DNA from: an uncultured Alphaproteobacteria bacterium
GTDB taxonomy: Bacteria > Pseudomonadota > Alphaproteobacteria > Caulobacterales > Caulobacteraceae
Length of the DNA stretch: 15,574 nucleotides
Direction of reading: 5' to 3'
Assembly: GCA_903928755.1 (NCBI GenBank)
Contig: CAIYSH010000016.1
Coordinates: 1-15,574, forward strand
Position 1 is the stretch's first letter. Each line of letters begins with the position of its first letter. A model generated the notes under the pieces. It saw nothing but the letters and a program-made list of their open reading frames with translations. It was not told the origin of the DNA and did no database searches. The position numbers were made by a program, and so were the translations under genes. Below, piece by piece: positions 1-5,778 of this stretch.

Positions 1-2
1 GC

Positions 3-107
3 CATATTCGCCAAGGACACGATGCCAAGCTGCGTGCCGCCGGGGCTCATGAGATCGCCTGGTCCTATGCCGAGGTGGCACGGCTGACCTGTCAAATCAC
101 CCGATAA
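3..107 (+). CDS. 3' tail of an unidentified reading frame, cut by the left edge
   Basis: An open frame enters from the left edge and stops at TAA (105-107), giving about 34 residues that include AKLRAAGAHEIAWSYAEVAR. The first 28 codons look protein-like (Ala-rich and amphipathic); the last few are less convincing. I do not recognise a family. The frame would converge on, and overlap by about 16 bases, a minus-strand regulator remnant. It may be the genuine end of a gene lying outside the window, or a chance frame in a decayed junction region. No function can be assigned. Confidence 0.3.
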   Translation, partial: HIRQGHDAKLRAAGAHEIAWSYAEVARLTCQITR

Positions 108-226
108 TCAGGCAGCTGTAGGCTGAATTCAGTCACCAGTGGCGCAAACCTGACCTTCGCCTCCCGCATGACATAGAGGCTCCGCGCGAATGTCAGATTT
201 AGAAGCTCCACTGGAATCAAAGCGTT
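92..226 (-). pseudogene. C-terminal remnant of a LysR-type transcriptional regulator
   Basis: Read on the minus strand, 226 down to the TGA at 92-94 gives about 44 residues, including ALIPVELLNLTFARSLYVM followed by REAKVRFAPLVTEFSLQLPD. The pattern of a short strand with LxPV, an aromatic R-x-LYV segment and then a helix ending in xxF resembles the last part of the LysR effector-binding fold; this is recognition by eye, not a search. No helix-turn-helix or remainder of the fold precedes it. The frame runs directly into the CTAG that begins the inverted-repeat element at 228 and meets a stop at 293-295. Third codon positions are less GC-rich than in neighbouring genes, which fits decay or foreign origin. 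It is best read as a broken gene. Confidence 0.4.
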
Positions 227-227
227 G

Positions 228-304
228 CTAGTGGTCTTGTCGAGTCCGACATTGGCTCGGAGGGGCGTATCAATAGGATGCCAATGTTGGACTCAGACCA
301 CTAG
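228..304. mobile_element. CTAG-bounded inverted-repeat element, MITE-like or an IS-end remnant
   Basis: The left arm (228-256) and right arm (280-304) are imperfect inverted repeats around a 23-base spacer. Both start CTAGTGGTCT and share GAGTCC-(G/A)-ACATTGGC; the left arm has four extra bases (TGTC, 238-241). CTAG at both outer ends looks like a duplicated target. That would fit elements that insert at TA or YTAR sites (IS630- or IS5-type), but the family is not established. There is no coding capacity. The right-hand CTAG supplies the TAG stop of the dehydrogenase gene (301-303). On the minus strand the pair could also fold into a long hairpin at the 3' end of that mRNA. Confidence 0.6.
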
Positions 305-1086
305 TACGGAATGGCCTGGCCATCCCAGGCAAAGAACCCTCCGGAATCCCTGACATCAAGTCCTGCCAGCACCTTGAGAAGGGCTTCTGCGGCCACATCG
401 GGAGACATGGTCTTGCCGTCGCTGTTCACGAAGGGCGCGGACAGCGGCGTCTCTACCGTCCCGGGGTGCAGGGCAACACAGATCGACTCCGGGTGGCTGC
501 GGGCCAGCTCTATGGCCAGGGTATGGACGATCTGGTTGAGTGCGGCCTTGGAGGCCCTGTATCCATACCACCCGCCAAGGCGGTTATCTCCGATACTGCC
601 AACCCGCGCCGACAGGACGGCAAACACACTGCGTTCATGACGCGGCAGCAGGGGCAGGACATGCTTGGCGATGATGGCAGGCAATATGGCATTCACTGCG
701 AACAGATGGGCCAGAGCAGCTGAATTCAAGCTCCGCCAGGACTTTTCCGGCGAGGTCAGCGGGTCCCGCAGCACACCATTGGTAACAATGGCGAGCCTCA
801 GTGGCTTGCCACTGGCCTTCAGTTCCAGGGCCAGATCCGAGAGGGCAACCTCATCTGAAGGGTCAATCTGGCGAGACACGATCTTGGGATGCCGGAAGTC
901 CGGGGGGCGGCGGGAAACCGACCACACACTGGAAATTCCAGGGCTTACCGCAAGCCGTTCGGTCAGCGCCCTGCCTATCCCGCCGGCCCCGAAAACCACG
1001 GCGATGGAGTTCTCTGACGCCAACGGGCTCAAGGCCGGCAACGGAATTTCATTCCGTGTAACAGAACCGGTTGAATCCCTGGTCAT
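301..1086 (-). CDS. Short-chain dehydrogenase/reductase (SDR), CsgA/C-factor-like
   Basis: A classical SDR of 261 residues, predicted to be a cytosolic NAD(P)-dependent oxidoreductase with unknown substrate. The cofactor loop GAGGIG is at residues 33-38, NG at 103-104 replaces the usual NAG, and the catalytic set is Asn132, Ser159, Tyr176 and Lys180 in YRASK. PGTVETPL follows at 208-215, and the C-terminus AWDGQAIPY resembles the usual end of C-factor-like SDRs, so the protein looks full length. The start is uncertain. The ATG at 1086 overlaps the end of the upstream thiolase gene by 38 bases without a clear Shine-Dalgarno, and in-frame TTG codons just downstream are alternatives. An ATG at 1188 would lie far inside the thiolase gene and add a tail unlike the family. 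The overlap suggests co-translation. The stop codon lies in the CTAG of the adjacent inverted-repeat element. Confidence 0.85.
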   Translation of the reverse strand: MTRDSTGSVTRNEIPLPALSPLASENSIAVVFGAGGIGRALTERLAVSPGISSVWSVSRRPPDFRHPKIVSRQIDPSDEVALSDLALELKASGKPLRLAIVTNGVLRDPLTSPEKSWRSLNSAALAHLFAVNAILPAIIAKHVLPLLPRHERSVFAVLSARVGSIGDNRLGGWYGYRASKAALNQIVHTLAIELARSHPESICVALHPGTVETPLSAPFVNSDGKTMSPDVAAEALLKVLAGLDVRDSGGFFAWDGQAIPY

Positions 1087-2602
1087 CTGTGCGGACCAGG
1101 ATATTCCGCCCGAGAGGGTCGCGCGCCCGGGATTGCGAGAGCGTGGCGGTGTCACCCTCTTCTGCCATGGCGGCAAAGCGTCGGTCATTGTCCGCGAGAC
1201 GTCCGATCACCACCACAACATCGCCGTCTCGATGCGGAACTATGGTGTAGGTCTCAACCTTGCCCGGGCCGGATGCCGCATCCAGTTCAAGCCCGGCAAC
1301 GGGAGCGTCCGCCACCTTGCCCCGGCGCAGGTCAGGCTGGCTCCAGTCTGCAGGCGAGGTGGAATAGATTCCCGTGGAATATTTGGACAGCATGCCGCCA
1401 TTGGCACCCACCAGACCGAACTGGCCTGGACGCTGACGCAGGGCCTCAACGGCCTCTGCAATGGCATGCATGGAATAATCGTTCCCGGCCCCCCCGAAAA
1501 ACGGCAGGCCGCCCGTCAGGGTCAACCCGCGGGGATCATCCGGTGCCAGGCCGAGTCCATCGAGCATGTTGAAGACGGCGATCGGGAAACAGCTGTAGAA
1601 ATCGAACAGAGCCATTTCCGAAACGGTCTTGCCGGCGAGGCTGAGGGCAAGCTTCGCCGAGGCTATGGACTGCGGACTGGCCGAAAGGTCGGGCCGCTCC
1701 ATGGGGGTCAGTTCATTGGCGTCGCCCTGGCCATGCAGATAGACCCAGCGGTCTTCTGGAACCCCCATGGCACGGGCTGCCCCGACCGAGCTCAGCAGGA
1801 CAGCGGCGGCCTGATTGACCTGATCCCGTGCGACCAGCATCCGGGTGAAGGGGTCAGCGACGATGCGGTTGCGTTCGGTCACTTCGATGAGTTCAGCGGC
1901 TGAGCGTGCTGTCGGGGCCGCCGAATAGGGGTTTTGCGCCGCAACCTCGGTAAACGGCGCAAAGAGCGCACCCATGTCCCGGGCATAGGCCTCCCGCGTC
2001 TTGCCAAGCCGACCGCGTCGCGCATTTTCGAACAGGGCGTAACAGGGAATGGCCCCCCGGATACGGTGCTTGAGAAGTGCAGCCGTGAACATGCCGTCCA
2101 GACCGTAACCGCGGTCTTCCAGATCACCGGTCAGGGTCTCCGACCAGTCAGGTGCCTCCCCCTTGGCCTTCAGATGCAGCACGGTCGACATGGCTTCAGA
2201 TCCGACCAGTAGAACGGTGTCGGCCTGACCTTCTGCAATCGCGGCGCAGAACTCTCCGACCAGCCTCTGCGGGCCCTGTCCGCCGGTAATCTCGAGGATC
2301 GCCCTTCTGGGATCTGCGCCAATCCGCCGTGTGACAGATCGGGGAAAATTGTTGGAGGCACCGAAGGGCGGATTTGCCCCCGGCGAGGAAATTTCGAACT
2401 GCCGTATGGCAGCCAGGACATCAATGGATGCGGCGAGGTTTCCGCGTCCCCCGGCATCGGCGATGGCAGCCCGGGCGGCTTCTCCCGCCAGGTCCGCCGG
2501 CGACAGGGCCCGGTAGTCAGGATCTGTTGGACGCTCAGCGGCCTGACCTACCCCGATGATGACGGGTGTGCGCGCATTTATGGAGGTCATGTGGTGATCC
2601 AT
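1049..2602 (-). CDS. Thiolase-superfamily acetyl-CoA acetyltransferase-like protein
   Basis: A 517-residue protein with a thiolase fold, beginning TPVIIGVGQ near residues 12-20, and a C-terminal OB-like extension after about residue 430. That extension is typical of the roughly 500-residue proteins annotated as acetyl-CoA acetyltransferase. Landmarks are TGGQGPQ (106-112) where the nucleophilic Cys segment of true thiolases lies, YSCFP (336-340), GGLPFFGGAGNDYSMHA (364-380) where the GHP motif lies, and NGGMLSKY (401-408) where the CxGG motif lies. The canonical Cys/His/Cys set therefore appears absent, so the reaction is uncertain: it could be a CoA-ester lyase, a synthase or a non-catalytic partner. 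The ATG at 2602 is chosen because AGGA lies 8 bases upstream; an ATG four codons later lacks one. It is followed in the same unit by the overlapping SDR gene, suggesting joint acyl-CoA or lipid metabolism. Confidence 0.85.
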   Translation of the reverse strand: MDHHMTSINARTPVIIGVGQAAERPTDPDYRALSPADLAGEAARAAIADAGGRGNLAASIDVLAAIRQFEISSPGANPPFGASNNFPRSVTRRIGADPRRAILEITGGQGPQRLVGEFCAAIAEGQADTVLLVGSEAMSTVLHLKAKGEAPDWSETLTGDLEDRGYGLDGMFTAALLKHRIRGAIPCYALFENARRGRLGKTREAYARDMGALFAPFTEVAAQNPYSAAPTARSAAELIEVTERNRIVADPFTRMLVARDQVNQAAAVLLSSVGAARAMGVPEDRWVYLHGQGDANELTPMERPDLSASPQSIASAKLALSLAGKTVSEMALFDFYSCFPIAVFNMLDGLGLAPDDPRGLTLTGGLPFFGGAGNDYSMHAIAEAVEALRQRPGQFGLVGANGGMLSKYSTGIYSTSPADWSQPDLRRGKVADAPVAGLELDAASGPGKVETYTIVPHRDGDVVVVIGRLADNDRRFAAMAEEGDTATLSQSRARDPLGRNILVRTDDQGFNRFCYTE

Positions 2603-2773
2603 AGGGCTGATCCTGCAGTTGAACCGACCCTAGATCATGAACGGCTGTCTGCAACAGCCCTAAGATCTGGCATTTTGCAGGGTATCATTCCATCCCTACG
2701 GCACCAGGCTACCCAGACACGGCGCCGGGTTACCCAGCCCGTGTAATGCAGGCTCAATGCCGCAATAGGCCTC

Positions 2774-2798
2774 AAATCATGATTTTTCCTCAGGAAAA
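2774..2798. promoter_or_regulatory. Two abutting perfect palindromes, candidate operator
   Basis: AAATCATGATTT (2774-2785) is a perfect 12-base palindrome. It runs into TTTTCCTCAGGAAAA (2784-2798), a perfect dyad with 7-base arms around one central base. A possible minus-strand -10 (TACTAT, 2803-2798) touches the right edge, so a bound repressor could block thiolase transcription. The binding protein is unknown. Confidence 0.4.
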
Positions 2799-2898
2799 TA
2801 GTAAGCCGAAGAAACGCCAGCTTTGACGGTATCCGAAAATCCGATGCCGATTTCACCGGGCCGCAAGCGAACGGGAAAATCCGACTGCTGCGGGCCTG

Positions 2899-2912
2899 CA
2901 GATAATCATCTG
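2899..2912. promoter_or_regulatory. Palindrome CAGAT-N4-ATCTG, candidate binding site
   Basis: CAGATAATCATCTG is a perfect 5-base dyad around AATC. It lies about 220 bases upstream of the XRE start and about 25 bases before an AT-rich TATATT. It could be a regulator half-site pair or chance. Confidence 0.25.
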
Positions 2913-2990
2913 AATGTTCCGCCAGCGCGCAATCGACTATATTTCACTATTGTCTGAAAGTTCCGACCCGAATAAAGCGATACAATATTA

Positions 2991-3012
2991 CGGATCTAGA
3001 TTTTCCGATCCG
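2991..3012. promoter_or_regulatory. Inverted repeat CGGATC-N10-GATCCG near the XRE promoter
   Basis: Perfect 6-base arms separated by ten bases begin five bases after a possible -10 box TACAAT (2981-2986). The position fits either an operator over the transcription start or a small hairpin in the 5' leader of the XRE mRNA. Autoregulation is common for XRE repressors but is only inferred here. Confidence 0.3.
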
Positions 3013-3080
3013 GATGGATTCGCGCCTTTTTGAGGCTGTGAAATGGTCAAAGGCTGTATTGAGCCCTTGTCATTGCTAAG

Positions 3081-3087
3081 AAAGGAG
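3081..3087 (+). promoter_or_regulatory. Strong Shine-Dalgarno AAAGGAG before a CTG codon
   Basis: AAAGGAG is the best ribosome-binding site in this intergenic region. It ends seven bases before CTG (3095-3097), which is in frame with the XRE gene; the frame is open from 3080. The annotated ATG at 3131 lies more than 40 bases further on and has only a weak AAGG. Initiation at CTG would add 12 residues (M/L-LKTSSTKAPDP). Confidence 0.4.
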
Positions 3088-3130
3088 TGCGGTCCTGCTA
3101 AAGACATCCTCGACCAAGGCTCCTGACCCC

Positions 3131-3499
3131 ATGGATGTTGCCCTTGGGGTCGCGATCAGAATTCGCCGCCAGTCCATCGGGCTGTCCCAGGACGCACTCG
3201 CCAATAAATGCGGCGTAAGTTTCCAGCAGATCCAGAAATATGAAAACGGCTCCAACCGCATCTCCTTCTCTCGACTGGTTCAGATCGCAAAGGCCCTGCA
3301 ATGTCGGGTCGTTGACCTCATGAATGTGCTCGATTCACTGGACAGTGACACCCAGGAGGAAGTCGATGTCCTGAGTTTCATTCGCACGCCGGGTGCCCTG
3401 GATCTCCTTGCCGCCTACGAGCAGCTCCCCCCGGACTCGCGCACCTCACTGATAAGCCTTATGCGCGGCCTGGTGTCCGGGGATCACCAGCGGGCCTGA
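3131..3499 (+). CDS. XRE-family (SinR/Cro-CI-like) helix-turn-helix regulator
   Basis: A 122-residue cytosolic DNA-binding protein. An HTH_3 domain occupies about residues 5-65, with the helix-turn-helix around LSQDALANKCGVSFQQIQKY (18-37) and the typical YENGSNRIS after it. A short C-terminal region (75-118) of predicted helices probably dimerises. Alphaproteobacterial paralogues of this type usually begin with a few residues and then (N/D)PVDVxVG. Here DPMDVALG fits that pattern only if the upstream in-frame codons are translated from the CTG at 3095 with its AAAGGAG site. The ATG at 3131 is kept as the conservative start. The gene sits alone, divergent from the thiolase unit across a palindrome-rich spacer, so regulation of itself or of that unit is plausible. 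It converges on the TlpA-like gene with 12 bases between stops and no terminator hairpin. Confidence 0.85.
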   Translation: MDVALGVAIRIRRQSIGLSQDALANKCGVSFQQIQKYENGSNRISFSRLVQIAKALQCRVVDLMNVLDSLDSDTQEEVDVLSFIRTPGALDLLAAYEQLPPDSRTSLISLMRGLVSGDHQRA

Positions 3500-3511
3500 C
3501 GGCAAGACGGC

Positions 3512-4129
3512 TTATTCCGCCAGAAGCCTGTCAATGACGGCCCTGGCATCCGGCCCTGACCAGTCAGCCGGACCCATGACCCGGCCCTTCTCAACCCCGT
3601 CCTTGCCATAGATCACCGTCGTCGGCATGGCCGATGTGGGAGGCAGGAGATCGTAGGGCAGCTTCATCTTGGGATCCCGATAGAAGTCGAGATTGGCGAA
3701 TTTGGCGATGAAGGCTGCAGCCTTGTCTTTCTGCCGGTCGCCATCCAGGGAAACCGTCACGACGGCGACGGGCCTGCCCTTGTAGGCACCCGCAAGCTTG
3801 TCGAGGGTCGGCATTTCCAGAACACAGGGACCGCACCAGGTGGCCCAGATGTTGACCACTGTGACCTTGCCCCGGAAATCCGCAATCCGGGTGGTTTTGC
3901 CGTCACGGTCCAGAAAGCTGGTGGCGGGTGGTGCACCGGCCGAGGCCGGCAGGATCAGCTTGGCCATTTCGCCTTTGGCGAGACTCTTGAGGCCCATTTC
4001 CTGACGGGGGTTTATGGCAGCCTGTCCAATGATGTAGAGACTGACGGCGACGCCGATCCCGGCGACGCCCCATAGCGCCCACTTCAGTGGATTTGCCTTG
4101 GGTTTCTCTGCCTTGTGATCCTGGCTCAT
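3512..4129 (-). CDS. TlpA-family membrane-anchored thiol:disulfide oxidoreductase
   Basis: A 205-residue protein. A short cytoplasmic N-terminus is followed by one membrane helix (about 15-37), then a thioredoxin-fold domain with WCGPC at 98-102 inside a WATWCGPCVLEMPTL context, and the cis-proline segment SAMPTT. It is expected to face the periplasm and reduce disulfides, for example in cytochrome c maturation or general redox repair as for TlpA/ResA; the substrate cannot be told from sequence. The start at 4129 is preceded by AGGAG with an 11-base spacer; an ATG at 4150 would place that site inside the gene. The start codon directly abuts that of argH in CATATG, so both promoters must lie inside the partner's coding region or the mRNAs must be nearly leaderless. 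Confidence 0.88.
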   Translation of the reverse strand: MSQDHKAEKPKANPLKWALWGVAGIGVAVSLYIIGQAAINPRQEMGLKSLAKGEMAKLILPASAGAPPATSFLDRDGKTTRIADFRGKVTVVNIWATWCGPCVLEMPTLDKLAGAYKGRPVAVVTVSLDGDRQKDKAAAFIAKFANLDFYRDPKMKLPYDLLPPTSAMPTTVIYGKDGVEKGRVMGPADWSGPDARAVIDRLLAE

Positions 4130-4132
4130 ATG
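4127..4132. promoter_or_regulatory. Head-to-head start codons CATATG with zero spacing
   Basis: The minus-strand ATG (4129-4127, TlpA-like) and plus-strand ATG (4130-4132, argH) form one CATATG palindrome. No intergenic base remains for either 5' leader. The argH side has no Shine-Dalgarno; the TlpA side has AGGAG within the antisense of argH codons 4-7. Confidence 0.6.
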
Positions 4133-5548
4133 ACGAACGACTCCTCGCATGACTCAAACGGCCAGCCCGACGGGCAGGCCATGTGGGGCGGACGCTTTAG
4201 CGCAAAACCCGCCGAATTGATGCAGGCAATCAACGTCTCCATCGGATTCGACAGGCGCCTGGCCAGCCAGGACCTTGCGGGGTCCCGCGCGCACGCCGCA
4301 ATGTTGCGCCAACAGGGGGTGATCTCCAGGGGCGATGAAGCTGAAATCCAGCAGGGACTGGCCACAATCGAAGCCGAAATGGCCACCGGAACCTTTCCCT
4401 ACCGGGAGGAATTCGAGGACATTCACATGAATGTCGAAGCTCGCCTGAGGGAACTGATCGGTCCGACCGCCGGACGCCTGCATACGGCCCGCAGCCGGAA
4501 TGATCAGGTGGCCCTCGATTTCCGGCTCTGGGTCCGGGAGGCATGTGACCGCACAGTCGGCCAGTTGAAGGCCCTGCAACTGGCGCTGGTGCAGAAGGCA
4601 GAAGCAAATGCCGACACCCTGATGCCCGGTTTCACCCACCTGCAACCGGCCCAGCCCGTCACCTTTGGCCACCATCTTCTGGCCTATGTGGAAATGTTTG
4701 GCCGGGATGCCGGGCGTTTCTCTGACGCGCGGCGGCGTATGAATGAAAGCCCGTTGGGTGCCGCGGCCCTGGCAGGGTCGCCTTTTCCGATAGACCGGGA
4801 CCAGACGGCCCAGGCCCTGGGCTTTGATCGACCAACCGCAAATTCCCTCGACAGTGTCTCGGACCGCGACTTCGCCCTGGAAGGCCTTGCCGCAGCGACC
4901 CTATGCGGTGTCCATCTCTCCCGCCTGGCCGAGGAAATCGTAATCTGGACCACGCCGCAATTCGGCTTCATCCGCCTGTCGGATGCCTTCACCACGGGCT
5001 CATCGATCATGCCCCAGAAGAAGAACCCGGATGCAGCAGAACTGATCCGGGCCAAGGTCGGGCGTCTGCTGGGCTCCTTCACCCAGCTGACCGTGGTCAT
5101 GAAGGGATTACCCCTCGCCTATTCCAAGGACATGCAGGAAGACAAGGTTCCAACCTTTGAGGCCTTCGACGCCCTGGAGCTGTCCCTTCTGGCTATGACC
5201 GGAATGATCCATGATCTGGAACCGGTTCCTGCCCGCATGGCGCAAGCGGCCGGTGCAGGCTTCTCGACGGCCACCGATCTGGCTGACTGGCTGGTAAGGA
5301 CTCTCGACATGCCTTTCCGTGACGCTCACCATGTCACCGGTCAGGCCGTGAAGCGGGCCGAGGCCCTGGGTTGTGATCTGTCAGAACTGCCTCTGGCGGA
5401 TCTCCAGGCCCTGTCCCAGGGCATCACCGCAGATATCTATGAAGTCCTGACGCCCCGTGCCTCCGCCGCCAGCCGCAAGTCCTATGGCGGAACATCTCCG
5501 GACCAGGTTCGCGCCCAGGCCGCCCGTTGGAAGGACAAGCTGAAATGA
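4130..5548 (+). CDS. argH: Argininosuccinate lyase
   Basis: A 472-residue cytosolic homotetrameric enzyme that splits argininosuccinate into arginine and fumarate, the last step of arginine biosynthesis. The length is normal for the family. Visible landmarks are MWGGRF near the start (18-23), TARSRNDQ (119-126), FTHLQPAQP with His170, and the fumarase/aspartase-superfamily signature GSSIMPQKKNP (290-300), whose flexible loop carries the catalytic Ser. The start at 4130 is preferred over an ATG five codons upstream because it abuts the divergent TlpA start and gives a typical N-terminal leader; MWGGRF itself is a third possible start. The gene ends in an ATGA overlap with the lipoprotein gene, making a three-gene unit with lysA. 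Confidence 0.96.
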   Translation: MTNDSSHDSNGQPDGQAMWGGRFSAKPAELMQAINVSIGFDRRLASQDLAGSRAHAAMLRQQGVISRGDEAEIQQGLATIEAEMATGTFPYREEFEDIHMNVEARLRELIGPTAGRLHTARSRNDQVALDFRLWVREACDRTVGQLKALQLALVQKAEANADTLMPGFTHLQPAQPVTFGHHLLAYVEMFGRDAGRFSDARRRMNESPLGAAALAGSPFPIDRDQTAQALGFDRPTANSLDSVSDRDFALEGLAAATLCGVHLSRLAEEIVIWTTPQFGFIRLSDAFTTGSSIMPQKKNPDAAELIRAKVGRLLGSFTQLTVVMKGLPLAYSKDMQEDKVPTFEAFDALELSLLAMTGMIHDLEPVPARMAQAAGAGFSTATDLADWLVRTLDMPFRDAHHVTGQAVKRAEALGCDLSELPLADLQALSQGITADIYEVLTPRASAASRKSYGGTSPDQVRAQAARWKDKLK

Positions 5549-5778
5549 AGACCCAGACCCTGATCCTGCTTTGCATGACGTCTGCACTCAGCCTGGGCGG
5601 TTGTGGCAAGCTGGGGACCCTTGAACGACCGGGTCCAAGCGGCGGTGCTGATGCTGGTCCCGAGCCCTTGAAGGCCAGTCGGACGGTTGATCCACGGGAC
5701 AGGAATTCGGATCCGTCTCCTTCCGTCTCCAGCGCAGATGCGCCCCCGGAGGGTTCGGGGCCCCCCCGGCCCCAATGA
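5545..5778 (+). CDS. lptM: Small LptM-like lipoprotein
   Basis: A 77-residue lipoprotein precursor. It has a positively charged start, a hydrophobic signal (4-17) and a lipobox LGGC with Cys20 as the lipid-modified residue. Right after it, CGKLGTLERPGP matches the C-G-x-x-G-x-L-x-x-P core of the short lipoproteins called LptM (YifL in E. coli), which help LptD mature in LPS export. The rest (about 30-77) is a Pro/Ser/Asp-rich, probably unstructured tail. Genes of this type often lie next to lysA or dapF in proteobacteria, which supports the call. It overlaps argH and lysA by ATGA at both ends, so translational coupling is likely. It would sit at the outer membrane or, given the Gly/Lys after Cys, be sorted by rules not readable here. 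Confidence 0.75.
   Translation: MKTQTLILLCMTSALSLGGCGKLGTLERPGPSGGADAGPEPLKASRTVDPRDRNSDPSPSVSSADAPPEGSGPPRPQ

Larger units (their letters stand above)
2603..3130. other. Long intergenic region between divergent thiolase and XRE genes
   Basis: About 530 bases with no convincing gene. A minus-strand frame at 2635-2856 has no family resemblance and no good ribosome site. The middle (about 2765-3020) is notably more AT-rich than the surroundings and holds four perfect dyads, listed separately. Candidate -10 boxes are TACTAT on the minus strand (plus positions 2798-2803) for the thiolase, and TATATT (2938-2943) or TACAAT (2981-2986) on the plus strand for the XRE gene. None has a good TTGACA partner. 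The layout fits two divergent promoters under repression. Confidence 0.5.

Noticed and set aside
665..1903. Long plus-strand open frame of about 412 codons opposite the thiolase and SDR genes
   Set aside because: Its translation shows no family features, while the minus strand has clear SDR and thiolase motifs. It is the usual antisense open frame of GC-rich DNA.
2823..2851. Plus-strand promoter starting at TTGACG (2823-2828)
   Set aside because: The -35 is good, but the hexamer at the right distance (GCCGAT) does not resemble a -10, and it is about 300 bases from the XRE start.
2635..2856. Minus-strand frame of 73 codons upstream of the thiolase gene
   Set aside because: It is rich in Arg and Trp, has no domain or good ribosome site, and crosses the palindrome cluster; most likely non-coding.
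4154..4675. Minus-strand frame of 173 codons within argH
   Set aside because: It is fully antisense to conserved argH sequence and has no recognisable motifs.
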